Assembly: GCF_020165985.1 (NCBI RefSeq)
Contig: NZ_JAIUKZ010000011.1
Span: forward strand, 124,001 to 188,000
Reading direction: 5' to 3'
From: Bacillus sp. RAR_GA_16
GTDB taxonomy: Bacteria > Bacillota > Bacilli > Bacillales > Guptibacillaceae
DNA: 64,000 bases
Shown here: positions 52,647-62,563 of the stretch, in pieces
How the letters are laid out: each line of letters opens with the position of its first letter
Position numbering within the stretch: position 1 is the first letter of the stretch
The notes under the pieces: generated by a model
Told to the model about the DNA's origin: nothing
Databases searched by the model: none
Seen by the model: only the letters and a program-made list of their open reading frames with translations
Translations under genes and position numbers: made by a program

Positions 52647-53975
52647 TTAATTTACTGACAAAGATGCGCGTCGATTGACCGTTGGACGACCGATGGAAAC
52701 GTAATGAAGTGGATACTTTTCGACTTCATCCAGCGGATAACAATTTCTTCCATCGACAATGACCGGAGATGCCATCCAGTTAATATAATGACTTAAATCG
52801 AGCGTCTTAATTTCCTTCCACTCTGTTAGTATTAACGCCACGTCTGCATCCGCTAAGGTATTGATTAGCGACTCTTCATAGCGAATCCCTATTGGTAAAT
52901 ACTGTTTTGCATTTTTTACAGCAATAGGATCGTAAGCGACAATTTCCGCCCCTAGTTCGTTTAAAGCGTGTGCGATCGGAATAGAAGCCGCTTCCCGCAT
53001 GTCGTCAGTGTTAGGTTTGAACGCAAGACCTAGAAGCGCTACTCTTTTCCCTTGAATGTCACCCACTGCCTCACGCGTTTTTTCAATGAGTTTCATTTGC
53101 TGAGAATGATTCACCTCGATGACGGATTGAAGCAGTTTAAAGTTATGTTGGTTGTTCCCAGCCAATTGCACAAGGGCGTTCGTATCCTTTGGAAAACAAG
53201 AACCACCGTACCCTATTCCCGCTTTAAGAAATTGCTCACCAATTCTCCGATCTTTCCCCATGCCAAGTGCGACATCATCCACATTCGCCCCAACCTTTTC
53301 ACAAATGGCAGAGATTTCATTAATAAAGCTGATCTTTGTCGCAAGAAACGCATTAGAAGCATATTTAATCATTTCGGCACTATTGAGGTCTGTATGATAT
53401 ATCGGAATATGAAATGGCTGATTTATTCGCTCTAGTACCTCAGCCGCTTCTTGATTCTCTGCTCCAATTACAATACGGTCGCCATGGAATGTATCGTAAA
53501 CAGCTGACCCTTCCCGAAGAAATTCTGGATTTGATACGATGTCTACTTTGATCTTGTTCGTTGACTTTTCTTCAATCAAAGCTTTGATACGGATATTCGT
53601 TCCAACGGGAACTGTACTCTTGGTGACAACAATGCATTCTTTTTGGAGGGACGTTCCGATCGCGTTGGCAGCCTGGTCAATGTATTGTAAATCAGCTGTT
53701 CCATCTGGAAGTTGTGGTGTACCAACAGCCAAATAGATGACTTCCACTTCCTCGAACGCTTTTTGATGAGAAGTAGTAAAATTGAGACGACCATGGTGCA
53801 AATTCCTTCTCATCATCTCTTCGAGGTCCGGCTCATAAATAGGTGAATAACCTTTTGTCATCATCGCTACTTTCTCATGGTCTACATCAACGCATGTAAC
53901 GTGATGTCCGATTTCAGCAAGGCTGACACCTGTGACTAAACCAACATAGCCAGCACCAATTACAGCGATTTTCAT
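52647..53975 (-). CDS. ugd: UDP-glucose 6-dehydrogenase (TuaD/Ugd-type)
   Basis: This 442-residue enzyme has AVIGAGYVGLVTG at the N-terminus, VGTPQLPDG, STVPVGTN, NPEFLREGSA, the active-site region GIGYGGSCFPKDT (Cys about 260) and C-terminal GLAFKPNTDDMREA. These are the UDP-glucose dehydrogenase motifs, distinct from the two UDP-HexNAc dehydrogenases at 25-28 kb. It makes UDP-glucuronate, which in B. subtilis feeds teichuronic acid. ATG 53975 has AGGAG 7 nt upstream; the frame extends to 53993. Confidence 0.94.
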   Translation of the reverse strand: MKIAVIGAGYVGLVTGVSLAEIGHHVTCVDVDHEKVAMMTKGYSPIYEPDLEEMMRRNLHHGRLNFTTSHQKAFEEVEVIYLAVGTPQLPDGTADLQYIDQAANAIGTSLQKECIVVTKSTVPVGTNIRIKALIEEKSTNKIKVDIVSNPEFLREGSAVYDTFHGDRIVIGAENQEAAEVLERINQPFHIPIYHTDLNSAEMIKYASNAFLATKISFINEISAICEKVGANVDDVALGMGKDRRIGEQFLKAGIGYGGSCFPKDTNALVQLAGNNQHNFKLLQSVIEVNHSQQMKLIEKTREAVGDIQGKRVALLGLAFKPNTDDMREAASIPIAHALNELGAEIVAYDPIAVKNAKQYLPIGIRYEESLINTLADADVALILTEWKEIKTLDLSHYINWMASPVIVDGRNCYPLDEVEKYPLHYVSIGRPTVNRRASLSVN

Positions 53976-54152
53976 CACAAATCTCCTTTTCAAAATGAAT
54001 TCCTTTTTATTATAAGTGCGCCTGAATCATTTCAGGCCTCATTCACGTGATCCATACAAAAAGTTAACATTTCTTCACGAATCTACTCCCTATTATGCAT
54101 GATTTTCGGTATGATAGGGACTAAACTGCTTAAGAAAGAACGTGGAAAATGT

Positions 54153-54641
54153 ATGAAATTTATAACGAAGCGAAAGTGGGCTTTTCTTGCTCTTACGATG
54201 ATGACCATCCTATTTATATCCTCTCATACCCCTTATCAAAAACAGGATGTAAAACCATTATTCAAAGGAATAATAGTCATTGAAGAGGACGATTTGCCTC
54301 AGATTGCCTTTACTTATGACGGTGTACGTGTCACACCGTCAGCGCCTTACCAGTACGTTGAATTTTTCATAAGAAAAGGAGCGCATGTCGCCTCGTTCGC
54401 CCTGCTTGCTTTTTTATGTACGATGGCAGCTAGAGAATTCAAGCGACAGAAAACCATCTTTTTAGGATCAATCATTGCGTTTCTTTATGCCTTATTTGAT
54501 GAATTTCATCAAAGTCTTGTTGAAGGCAGAACTGGTCATTTAATTGATGTGTTCGTGCCTGACACATTAGGAATTGTTCTCACTTTTCTTCTTTTTTTGA
54601 TTTTCTCCCGTACAGAACATGCGAAAGAGCCCCGCCATTAA
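54153..54641 (+). CDS. VanZ-like membrane protein
   Basis: This 162-residue protein (ATG 54153; the frame is open from 54099) has about four membrane segments. The VanZ-type motifs RKGAHVASFALLAFL (about 72-86) and DEFHQSLVEGRTGHLIDV are present. The start is uncertain because no strong ribosome site is seen. It is similar in layout to the 49755 gene but oriented the other way. Function as for VanZ-family proteins, unclear. Confidence 0.82.
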   Translation: MKFITKRKWAFLALTMMTILFISSHTPYQKQDVKPLFKGIIVIEEDDLPQIAFTYDGVRVTPSAPYQYVEFFIRKGAHVASFALLAFLCTMAAREFKRQKTIFLGSIIAFLYALFDEFHQSLVEGRTGHLIDVFVPDTLGIVLTFLLFLIFSRTEHAKEPRH

Positions 54642-54655
54642 CGGCAGGGCTCTTT
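54624..54655. terminator. bidirectional terminator between vanZ-like and yrhD
   Basis: AAAGAGCCC and its complement flank a GCCATTAACGGC core (one mismatch). It overlaps the vanZ-like stop and serves two converging genes. Confidence 0.87.
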
Positions 54656-54667
54656 AAAGATCACTAG

Positions 54668-55198
54668 TTAAATATCCTGTCTCATGTCAGATGATCGAGA
54701 CTTATCGTTTACCTGTTCTTCGTTTTCTGTATCTTTTCCCATTCCTTTTAAGAAGGTAATTAAAATCGTCAGGGATCGATTAATTTCTGGATCCTTTAAG
54801 GCACGAAGCAAATCGAGGTAACCCGTTTTTTCCATTCCCTCTGAATTTTCTGCTACATTCTCAATCCCTGCATTTACTTTCAATAACAAGGGTTCAAGAT
54901 CCTGCACATTAATTTTACCGGCTGCCCCAAAGAGAAGCATCAGGTTTTTTAGTGCCGTTGTATTTTCAGGAACATTTAGTAAATCCACAATCACTTTTAG
55001 AACGCGATCTCCTTCTCCAAATAGACCATTCATAAGTGTGAGAATCCCACGTTCCTTCATTCCACCCACAACACTTAACGTTTCCAGAAGAGCATCTTTA
55101 TGCTCAATCAATGCATCTTCAATTTCTTTTAGATCATTTGCTCGCTTCTCTTCTTCCGAAATTTCAATGCGCTTGATTTGCTTAATGGCTTTTGCCAT
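54668..55198 (-). CDS. yrhD: DUF1641 protein, YrhD-like partner of formate dehydrogenase
   Basis: This 176-residue soluble, mostly helical protein has the DUF1641 region (about 35-155; [35 protein letters not shown]). The ATG at 55198 has GGAGGG 8 nt upstream and overlaps the end of the dehydrogenase gene by 17 bases. This pair is widespread in Bacillaceae (yrhE-yrhD) and suggests a subunit or accessory role. Confidence 0.88.
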   Translation of the reverse strand: MAKAIKQIKRIEISEEEKRANDLKEIEDALIEHKDALLETLSVVGGMKERGILTLMNGLFGEGDRVLKVIVDLLNVPENTTALKNLMLLFGAAGKINVQDLEPLLLKVNAGIENVAENSEGMEKTGYLDLLRALKDPEINRSLTILITFLKGMGKDTENEEQVNDKSRSSDMRQDI

Positions 55199-58148
55199 AG
55201 TTGATGCCCTCCTTTTTCACCATTTCTCCTGGGAATAAGTAGTCTTTTCTTGCCCATTTTCTCTCAACCATGACGCCCATCTGTGGCTGAGGATTGCCAT
55301 AGCGATGATTAATCTTAGGAAGCGGCGAAGTGCCTTTATCTTTCAAAATTTCCATCTTCGCTTTCACTTCTTTGTATACAGGTGTATCTGTATCTTTATC
55401 TGCATAACTACTTGTTAACAAGTTAATCGCGGCATCATCCTGGTCATTCAGTGGAATATAAATTTCTTTCCCTTGGACTCGGTCAGTAACAAGACACTTA
55501 ATTTTCACTGCGCCATAAGGTGAGGAAAGTCTGACAAGCGTCCCATCCGTAAGTCCTCTTTCTTCTGCTAATTCAGGAGAAACTTCTACGAACGTACTAG
55601 GTGTTTTCGATTTGATGCCTTCATTTTGATACGTCATATTCCCTTCATGGAAATGCTCAAGCAAACGTCCGTTATTGACATGAAGATCATACTGGTCCTC
55701 ATACTCAAGTGGCTTTGTCCATTCAACCGGGAATAGTCTGGCTTTGCCATCTGGGAACGGGAAATCTTCCGTAAAGAGAAGCGGCGAATCCGTGCCATCT
55801 GCTGCAACTGGCCACTGCTGACTCTTATAACCTTCCAGACGTTCGTAGGAAACACCAGCAAACATATCTGCAAGTTGAACGGCTTCAGCCATAATGTCAC
55901 TCGGACTATCGTAATCCCAGTCTGCGCCCATTTCATTGGCGATCTCCATAATGATTTGCCAATCCGGCTTCGACTCCCCAAGCGGCTCAAGCGCCTGATA
56001 AAGACGTTGGAAACGACGTTCAGTATTTGTGAAAGTTCCTTCTTTCTCAAGACTTGGACTTGCCGGTAACACAACATCGGCGAATTGCGCGGTTTTTGTG
56101 AGAAATAGATCTTGAACCACGAAGAAATCAAGTTTCTCAAAAGCAGCATGAACATGATTAATATTTGAATCGACGATTCCCATGTCTTCTCCTTTTAAGT
56201 ACATGGCTTTTAGTTTTCCTTCATGAATATGCTCAACCATTTCATGATTATTCAAGCCGATTTCTTCAGGGAGTGGCGTCCCCCAGGCCTTTTCATATTT
56301 AGCGCGTACTTTTTCATCAGTCACATTTTCATAACCAGGCATTTTATCAGGCATGCTGCCAAAGTCACTTGCACCTTGCACATTGTTATGACCGCGAAGT
56401 GGGTAAGCGCCTGTACCCGGCTTTCCATAGTTCCCTGTAACAAGAAGAAGGTTGGAAATCGCTGTACTTGTATCTGAGCCACCTCCGTGTTGCGTGACAC
56501 CCATTGCCCACAATGCAACCGTTGTTTTAGCTTCGTGAATCATTTCAGCGATTTGAATTAATTCCGCCTCATCGATCCCGGTTACTTCAGATGCATAGCT
56601 CATTGTGTATTTTTCAAGACTAGCAATATAATCATCAAGACCGTTAACGCGATCTTTTAAGAAGGCTTCATCTGCCCAGCCTTGATCAATAATGTACTTT
56701 GTTACCGCAGAGAGCCAGACAAGGTCAGAGCCTGAAGATGGACGAATGAATAAATCAGACCGCTCAGCCATTTCATGCTTTCTGAGGTCGGAAACAATTA
56801 GTTTTTGACCATATAGCTTATTTGCACGCTTCACTCTTGTCGAAAGAACAGGATGAGATTCAGACGTATTCGATCCGATGACAATCACAAGTTCAGACAT
56901 TTCAATATCTTTGATAGATCCTGCGTCCCCTCCGTGTCCAACGGTACGGAATAACCCAACTGTAGCTGGGGTTTGGCAATAGCGGGAGCAGTTATCAATA
57001 TTGTTCGTTCCGATTACGCTTCTTCCAAGCTTTTGCATTAAGTAAGATTCTTCGTTCGTACATTTGGAAGAACTAATAAACGAAAGAGCATTTGCTCCGT
57101 GGTTCTCCTTTACTTCGGAAAACTTTCGGCTAATTAATTTCAATGCCTCTTCCCATTCTGCTTCTCTAAACGAATCCCCTTCGCGAATAAGCGGCTTTGT
57201 GAGACGTTCTTCACTGTTTACGTAGTCCCAACCAAATTTCCCTTTGATACAAGTGGAAATCCCGTTTGCGGGCGCATCCACCTGTGGCTCAACTTTTAAA
57301 ATATCTCTGCCTTTCGTCCAAACATCAAAGCTACAGCCAACACCACAATAGGTACAAACTGTCTTTGTTTTCTTGATCTCATTTTCGCGCATGGCGGATT
57401 CCATATCAGAGATCGCAAGGATGGAATTATAGCCAGTTTCAACATTTTTCGTTAGCTCAATCATCGGGCGAAGCGTATCCTGTTGAATACTTGTTAATAA
57501 TCCTGCTTCTCCTTCCATCCCTTTTTCCATCATGGCATTACATGGACATACCGTTGAACAATGACCACAAGATACGCAAGAAGATTCATTAATGGCGACA
57601 TCATTGTCCCAAATAACGCGTGGACGTTCTCTTTCCCAGTCAATCGTTAACGTTTCGGTTACTTGAACGTCTTGACATGCTTCGACGCAACGTCCACAAA
57701 GAATACATTGATCTGGATCGTATCGATAGAAAGGATTGGAGTTATCCACTGGATCAGGCTTTTGTTCGAATGGAATCGCCTGGTGATTCATCTTCATTTG
57801 TTTCACCGTATTATGTACTTCACAAGTGCCGTTATTGTAATCACAAACGGTACAATAAAGCTCGTGATTGTGAAGGATACGATCCATTGCGATATTTTGC
57901 GCTTCTTTTACGTGTGTGGCCGTTGTGTTTATACTATCTCCATTTGAGATCGCGGTCGAACATCCTCTTACAATTTCACCGTTCACTTCCACCATACAAG
58001 TGTCACATGTTTCAATCGCACCAAGACTTGGATGGTAGCATACGCTAGGCAAATCCAGGCTATTTTCATTAAGTGCTTCAAGCACGCTCTTTTCACTCGA
58101 TACAGCTACACTTTTTCCGTTAATCGTTACGTGGATGGAATCCGACAA
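55182..58148 (-). CDS. yrhE: Mo/W-dependent formate dehydrogenase alpha subunit (YrhE-like)
   Basis: This 988-residue protein has an N-terminal 2Fe-2S domain (about 1-80; [15 protein letters not shown]), a His-Cys cluster ([17 protein letters not shown]), two 4Fe-4S sites ([24 protein letters not shown]), then the molybdopterin domain with its own 4Fe-4S (CTYCGVGC). The metal-binding position is Cys in [10 protein letters not shown], not selenocysteine. It oxidises formate to CO2 in the cytoplasm. It overlaps yrhD downstream. No membrane subunit or NAD-binding partner is nearby. Confidence 0.93.
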   Translation of the reverse strand: MSDSIHVTINGKSVAVSSEKSVLEALNENSLDLPSVCYHPSLGAIETCDTCMVEVNGEIVRGCSTAISNGDSINTTATHVKEAQNIAMDRILHNHELYCTVCDYNNGTCEVHNTVKQMKMNHQAIPFEQKPDPVDNSNPFYRYDPDQCILCGRCVEACQDVQVTETLTIDWERERPRVIWDNDVAINESSCVSCGHCSTVCPCNAMMEKGMEGEAGLLTSIQQDTLRPMIELTKNVETGYNSILAISDMESAMRENEIKKTKTVCTYCGVGCSFDVWTKGRDILKVEPQVDAPANGISTCIKGKFGWDYVNSEERLTKPLIREGDSFREAEWEEALKLISRKFSEVKENHGANALSFISSSKCTNEESYLMQKLGRSVIGTNNIDNCSRYCQTPATVGLFRTVGHGGDAGSIKDIEMSELVIVIGSNTSESHPVLSTRVKRANKLYGQKLIVSDLRKHEMAERSDLFIRPSSGSDLVWLSAVTKYIIDQGWADEAFLKDRVNGLDDYIASLEKYTMSYASEVTGIDEAELIQIAEMIHEAKTTVALWAMGVTQHGGGSDTSTAISNLLLVTGNYGKPGTGAYPLRGHNNVQGASDFGSMPDKMPGYENVTDEKVRAKYEKAWGTPLPEEIGLNNHEMVEHIHEGKLKAMYLKGEDMGIVDSNINHVHAAFEKLDFFVVQDLFLTKTAQFADVVLPASPSLEKEGTFTNTERRFQRLYQALEPLGESKPDWQIIMEIANEMGADWDYDSPSDIMAEAVQLADMFAGVSYERLEGYKSQQWPVAADGTDSPLLFTEDFPFPDGKARLFPVEWTKPLEYEDQYDLHVNNGRLLEHFHEGNMTYQNEGIKSKTPSTFVEVSPELAEERGLTDGTLVRLSSPYGAVKIKCLVTDRVQGKEIYIPLNDQDDAAINLLTSSYADKDTDTPVYKEVKAKMEILKDKGTSPLPKINHRYGNPQPQMGVMVERKWARKDYLFPGEMVKKEGINYGKSH

Positions 58149-58265
58149 ATGACATCACCCTTTTTTTATTGTTTTTCAAATGATCTATTAGTTCCAATAC
58201 CCTAATATTGATTCACTTAGACAGGATTCTGAAAAAAATTAACACTTCATAAACAGTTGATTTTA

Positions 58266-58306
58266 TCCAAAAAAAAACGGTCAGCTCCTTACCCGCTGAC
58301 CCGTTC
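58266..58306 (-). terminator. terminator of the transglutaminase operon
   Basis: GGTCAGC and its complement form a stem overlapping the stop codon, followed by TTTTTTTTT on the minus strand. Confidence 0.88.
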
Positions 58307-59155
58307 TTCTAAATTTTTCACTCCTACGCTTACGTTTAGCGTTTGAGCTCCACCAATGTACACTCCTTTTAGCGGGGAAATATCGCGATAGTCACGTCCT
58401 ACTGCAATGCGAATATGTTGCTCGGCAGCAATAGCATTGTTCGTTGGATCGAGTCCAATCCATTCTAACCCTGGTACTTTCACCTCAAGCCAGGCATGCG
58501 TTGCTGCATCCCCACGATAAGCTGAGTTTTCTCCAATGTAAATATACCCGCTCACATAGCGTGCCGGAATACCACGGTGCCGGCATAAGGCCAACATTAA
58601 GTGTGTGTAGTCCTGACAAACGCCAGTACGATGAGTTAAGATTTTCTCAGCTGTAGTTTCCACGTTTGTTGCGCCAGACACATATTCCATTGTGTTATAA
58701 ATATGCTCATTTAACTTTACTGCAAAATCAAGCTCATCTTGTGCATTTGCCCAGAGTTCTCGTGTTTCTTCTTCCATTACATGCTTTGAAATCGTCGTAT
58801 AATCCGTTTCAATCAAAAATTCGGTATATGCTTGTTTAAACGACTCTGAATGAAGGTCCGTTCGCTGCTTGTCGGTTAGCGGTAACGTCACATCCAGCTC
58901 AAGAGGATGCACTTCAACCGTTGAAACGGTTTCAATTTCAAGACCTTGATGCTCACCCCAAAGGTAAAACGTCTCGACATAGTTGCCCCAATAATCTGTG
59001 TGCCCGTAAGTCTTGCTTTCAGGTTGTATCCGAACACGATAGTCATGAAGCGATTGTTGCACATCATGAAGCGGCCGCAATCTGAATTGATTAATGCTTT
59101 GCCTTACTGGCAACTCATATTCATAAGTGTTCGTTTGGGTAACTTCGTATTTCAT
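58289..59155 (-). CDS. transglutaminase-like cysteine protein
   Basis: This 288-residue protein has an N-terminal beta-sandwich (QSINQFRLRPLHDVQQ, about 18-120) and a transglutaminase core (about 150-250): catalytic Cys in GVCQDYTHLML, His in THAWLEV and Asp in GLDPTNN. Many bacterial homologues are peptidases or amidases rather than cross-linkers. The ATG overlaps the previous stop by 4 nt. It is the third gene of a conserved ATP-grasp/alpha-E/transglutaminase operon. Confidence 0.92.
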   Translation of the reverse strand: MKYEVTQTNTYEYELPVRQSINQFRLRPLHDVQQSLHDYRVRIQPESKTYGHTDYWGNYVETFYLWGEHQGLEIETVSTVEVHPLELDVTLPLTDKQRTDLHSESFKQAYTEFLIETDYTTISKHVMEEETRELWANAQDELDFAVKLNEHIYNTMEYVSGATNVETTAEKILTHRTGVCQDYTHLMLALCRHRGIPARYVSGYIYIGENSAYRGDAATHAWLEVKVPGLEWIGLDPTNNAIAAEQHIRIAVGRDYRDISPLKGVYIGGAQTLNVSVGVKNLEERVSG

Positions 59156-60123
59156 GGTATCACAACTTCCCCCAGATAATAGGTTTTTGTAATGTGCATG
59201 CCAATCGTCATACAGCGGTGCTGAAAACTTTGTAGGAAAGCATGAGCGCCTTGATTTAAGATTTCTTCAATCGAGAAATCGTAAAGATCATTAGCAAGGT
59301 GCTCAAGTTCCTGCGCAAGTGACTCTGAATAATGTTCCACGTGACCATCTTCAAGCGCAACAAAAGCATTTCGTACTTTTTGAATACAGTACATCATCGA
59401 CCTTGGAAATTCAGCATTTAGAATGAAGAACTCCGCGACATTCTGACTTTTAATCAATGGCCGATACGTTTTAATATAAGCCTCATGCCCACTAACCGAC
59501 TGAAGAACAGACCACCAATGATGATACTCAACAATCTCTTTGTTCTGGTAGCAATCCAGATTTTTATGATAATACACGTCTAGGATGCGAGCTGCTTTTT
59601 CAGCCCTTTCCAGGTGTTTACCCATTTCCATGAAAAGGTAAGCATCCCCTCGTGGCATTGTGGCTTCAACGATTCCTTGAAATAAAAGAGAATCCTTTTT
59701 TACGAATTCACAAATATCACTAACTTCTTCCATCGTCCACGGTGCATGACTCTGTCTTTTTAAGCTTAAATAAAACGAATTAATACTTTCCCAAAGCTCA
59801 TTGGGAATAATTTCACGAACCGCTCGAGCATTCTCTCTTGCGATTGTAATCGTATTTAAAATAGAATTTGGATTTTTCATCGAAAACAACAAAAATTCCA
59901 TTACATTCCGATCGTTTGGACGGTCATATTCGTCATCAAAAACATCTTGAAAACCACTTATTTCAATGAGCTCATACCAATTTTGATTCATTTCTTCTAT
60001 TGGGTTGGCATTTTCAAGCCGGCTTGTTAATTTAACTGCGATCAATCGTGCATTATTTTCCGCTCGCTCCACATTTCGGGTTAACCAATACAGTGAATCA
60101 GCTACTCTACTTAACATGGACAA
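59152..60123 (-). CDS. alpha-E (DUF403) domain protein
   Basis: This 323-residue all-helical protein has the family start LSRVADSLYWLTRNVERAEN, the middle motif HLERAEKAARILDVYY, and VYYHKNLDC. It has no membrane segment. It always accompanies circularly permuted ATP-grasp and transglutaminase-like genes, and probably forms a complex or scaffold with them. The function is unproven. It lies 14 nt after the ATP-grasp gene. Confidence 0.9.
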   Translation of the reverse strand: MSMLSRVADSLYWLTRNVERAENNARLIAVKLTSRLENANPIEEMNQNWYELIEISGFQDVFDDEYDRPNDRNVMEFLLFSMKNPNSILNTITIARENARAVREIIPNELWESINSFYLSLKRQSHAPWTMEEVSDICEFVKKDSLLFQGIVEATMPRGDAYLFMEMGKHLERAEKAARILDVYYHKNLDCYQNKEIVEYHHWWSVLQSVSGHEAYIKTYRPLIKSQNVAEFFILNAEFPRSMMYCIQKVRNAFVALEDGHVEHYSESLAQELEHLANDLYDFSIEEILNQGAHAFLQSFQHRCMTIGMHITKTYYLGEVVIP

Positions 60124-60137
60124 TGCTCCCTCCCCTT

Positions 60138-61583
60138 TTAAATATGAATTGGATTTTCTTCAAGTACCCATGTATCTTTCGCTCCGCCACCTTGTGAGGA
60201 ATTGACGACTAGGGAACCTTCTTTTAGCGCAACACGTGTTAAGCCTCCAGGAAAAACATGCGTCTTTTCCCCTCCGAAAATAAACACACGAAGATCCACG
60301 TGACATGCTGCAAATCGGTCTTCTTTAAAAGCAGGTAAGCGAGAAAGCTTTATTGTTGGTTGAGCGATAAATTCAGACGGATTGTTAAGAATTTGTTTTC
60401 GATACGCTTCTATTTCATCTTCAGAAGCGTGAGGACCAATTAGCATGTTATAACCACCTGAGGCGTTCGTATGTTTTACGACTAGCTCTGACAGGTGATC
60501 GAGGACATATTCTAACTGATCGTCATATCGTAAAAGGTACGTCTCGACATTTTTCACTAACGGCTCTTCTTTTAAGTAATAGCGAATCATGTCAGGAACA
60601 AAATGATAGATGGCTTTGTCATCTGCAACCCCGTTGCCAATTCCGTTTAATATTGAAACATTACCTGCACGGTAAACATCGATTAAACCAGGCACCCCAA
60701 GTAAAGAATCCTCACGAAATTCAAGCGGATCTAGAAACTCATCATCAATGCGACGATAAATAACATCAACCTGCTTTAATCCACGAGCTGTTTTCATATA
60801 GACTTGTCGCTCTCTTACAACAAGATCTCTTCCTTCAACAAGCTCAATGCCTGTTCGTTGCGCAATGAAAGAATGATCGTAGTAAGCGGAATTATGAACA
60901 CCAGGTGTTAAGAGGACAATCGTTGGCGATGTACGCCCTTCTGGAGCAAGGGAAGCCATCGCAGAATGAAGATAAGAAAACTGTTGCTCAAGCGATTGAA
61001 CAGAATATTGATTAAAGAATTCTGGATACACTTTTCGCATCACATACCGATTTTGAAAAACATAGGAGAGGCCTGAGGGATTACGTAGATTATCTTCTAA
61101 GACGCGGTAATCGCCGTTATCGTCCCGAATTAGATCGATACCAGCCATAAAAATATGTTGCCTTCTTGGAAGGTCAATTCCTGCTACTTGCTGGAAAAAA
61201 TGCTGACAATTGACGACAAGGTCACGTGGGATAATGCCGTCTTTTAAGATGTTTTGTTCGTGATAGACATCATCTAGAAAGGCATTTAATGCATCGAAAC
61301 GTTGCATGAGTCCACGTTCAAGCTCCTGCCATTCATCTGGAGGAATAATTTTTGGAACAAAATCAAATGGCATCGTTCGTTCCGTTCCTTCGTTATCACT
61401 ATAAACCGTAAATGTTATGCCCTGTCTGAGAAAATCACTCTGGGCCAGTTCATAGCGTGATTGCAATTCTTCTGGCGCCACTTCGGTTAATTTTTCGTGG
61501 AACGGTTTGCAATGTCCTCTTGGCTTTTTGCCTTCCTGAAGCATCTCATCAAAGTAACCATCTACATTATAAGAATGAAACAT
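60138..61583 (-). CDS. circularly permuted ATP-grasp protein (DUF404/DUF407)
   Basis: This 481-residue protein has FDFVPKIIPPDEW at the start of the core, RDDNGDYRVLEDNLRNPSG (ATP-grasp metal-binding region), LRYDDQLEYVL and CHVDLRVF. ATG 61583 has GGGGGAG 5 nt upstream, chosen over the GTG at 61589. Family members are expected to form amide bonds using ATP; the substrate is unknown. It is the first gene of the three-gene operon. Confidence 0.92.
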   Translation of the reverse strand: MFHSYNVDGYFDEMLQEGKKPRGHCKPFHEKLTEVAPEELQSRYELAQSDFLRQGITFTVYSDNEGTERTMPFDFVPKIIPPDEWQELERGLMQRFDALNAFLDDVYHEQNILKDGIIPRDLVVNCQHFFQQVAGIDLPRRQHIFMAGIDLIRDDNGDYRVLEDNLRNPSGLSYVFQNRYVMRKVYPEFFNQYSVQSLEQQFSYLHSAMASLAPEGRTSPTIVLLTPGVHNSAYYDHSFIAQRTGIELVEGRDLVVRERQVYMKTARGLKQVDVIYRRIDDEFLDPLEFREDSLLGVPGLIDVYRAGNVSILNGIGNGVADDKAIYHFVPDMIRYYLKEEPLVKNVETYLLRYDDQLEYVLDHLSELVVKHTNASGGYNMLIGPHASEDEIEAYRKQILNNPSEFIAQPTIKLSRLPAFKEDRFAACHVDLRVFIFGGEKTHVFPGGLTRVALKEGSLVVNSSQGGGAKDTWVLEENPIHI

Positions 61584-61702
61584 CAGCACTCCCCCTCCAT
61601 TTAAGTAAGATCACTTAATAATTTTACCATTTTTCTCACTATTCTAACAAATTTCAAGATAAGAAGGCGAAATTCCTCTATTATTGGGAAGAACCTCTAG
61701 TA

Positions 61703-61738
61703 GAAAAATCAAAAAGAACAGCATAAGCTGCTCTTCCC
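61703..61738 (-). terminator. terminator after the sugar permease gene
   Basis: AAGAGCAGC and its complement (one mismatch) flank TTAT, followed by TTTTTGATTTTTC on the minus strand. Confidence 0.85.
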
Positions 61739-61741
61739 CCG

Positions 61742-62563
61742 CTATCCTTTTACTGAACCAGCAAGTAATCCTTTCACAAAAAACTTTCCAAGAAATATAT
61801 ACACGAGAAGGGTTGGTAATGCAGCTAGTAGAGCACCCGCCATTTGAACGTTCCATTGGACAATCTGGCTTCCAGATAAATTTTGTAACGCGACCATAAC
61901 TGGCTGCTGATCCGATGTCGTAATCGTTACAGCAAACAAAAATTCATTCCAAATGTTTGTAAACTGCCAGATTGCGACAACAACAAAGCCTGTGATTGAT
62001 AGCGGCACCATAATAAAACGGTAGACTCCTATAAATCCAGCGCCATCAATTTTCGCTGATTCAATCATCGAATCAGGAATGCTCGCATAAAAGTTTCGGA
62101 ACATTAGGGTCGTGATTGGAATGCCATACACGACGTGAACAAATACAAGTCCCGCGATTGAATTGTATAGACCGATTTCCCTTAGAAACTGAATAAGTGG
62201 AATAAGAATACTTTGGTAAGGGATAAACATCCCAAATAAAATGACCGTAAACAGCGTATTCGCGCCTTTGAATTTCCATTTAGAAAGGACGTACCCGTTT
62301 AATGATCCTAAGAGCGCGGATAACAACGTGGCTGGGATGACAAGATAGAAACTATTTAATAGATTTGGCGCAAGTTTCGTAAAAGCTTCGGAATAGCTAC
62401 TAAAGTCCAGAGATGTCGGCAGCTGCCACATTTGACTTAACGTCACTTCTTCAAGGGGCTTGAGACTCGTAATGATCATCACGTAAACAGGCATCAGATA
62501 GAAACACGAAAGTGCAATAAGTAAAGCATAAAGAATAGGGCGCGTGAACATTCGTATAGCCAC
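61742..62563 (-). CDS. carbohydrate ABC transporter permease, MalG-type
   Basis: This 273-residue protein has six membrane segments and the binding-protein-dependent transport EAA loop (ESAKIDGAGFIGVYRFIMVPLS). GTG 62563 is the preferred start (GGAGG 7 nt upstream) and overlaps the upstream stop TAG by one base. The frame extends to 62590. It forms the transport channel with the next gene. Confidence 0.9.
   Translation of the reverse strand: MAIRMFTRPILYALLIALSCFYLMPVYVMIITSLKPLEEVTLSQMWQLPTSLDFSSYSEAFTKLAPNLLNSFYLVIPATLLSALLGSLNGYVLSKWKFKGANTLFTVILFGMFIPYQSILIPLIQFLREIGLYNSIAGLVFVHVVYGIPITTLMFRNFYASIPDSMIESAKIDGAGFIGVYRFIMVPLSITGFVVVAIWQFTNIWNEFLFAVTITTSDQQPVMVALQNLSGSQIVQWNVQMAGALLAALPTLLVYIFLGKFFVKGLLAGSVKG

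Noticed and set aside
52442-52678. Plus-strand 78-codon frame
   Set aside because: It overlaps the zinc-ribbon gene and the ugd end on the opposite strand, with no ribosome site.
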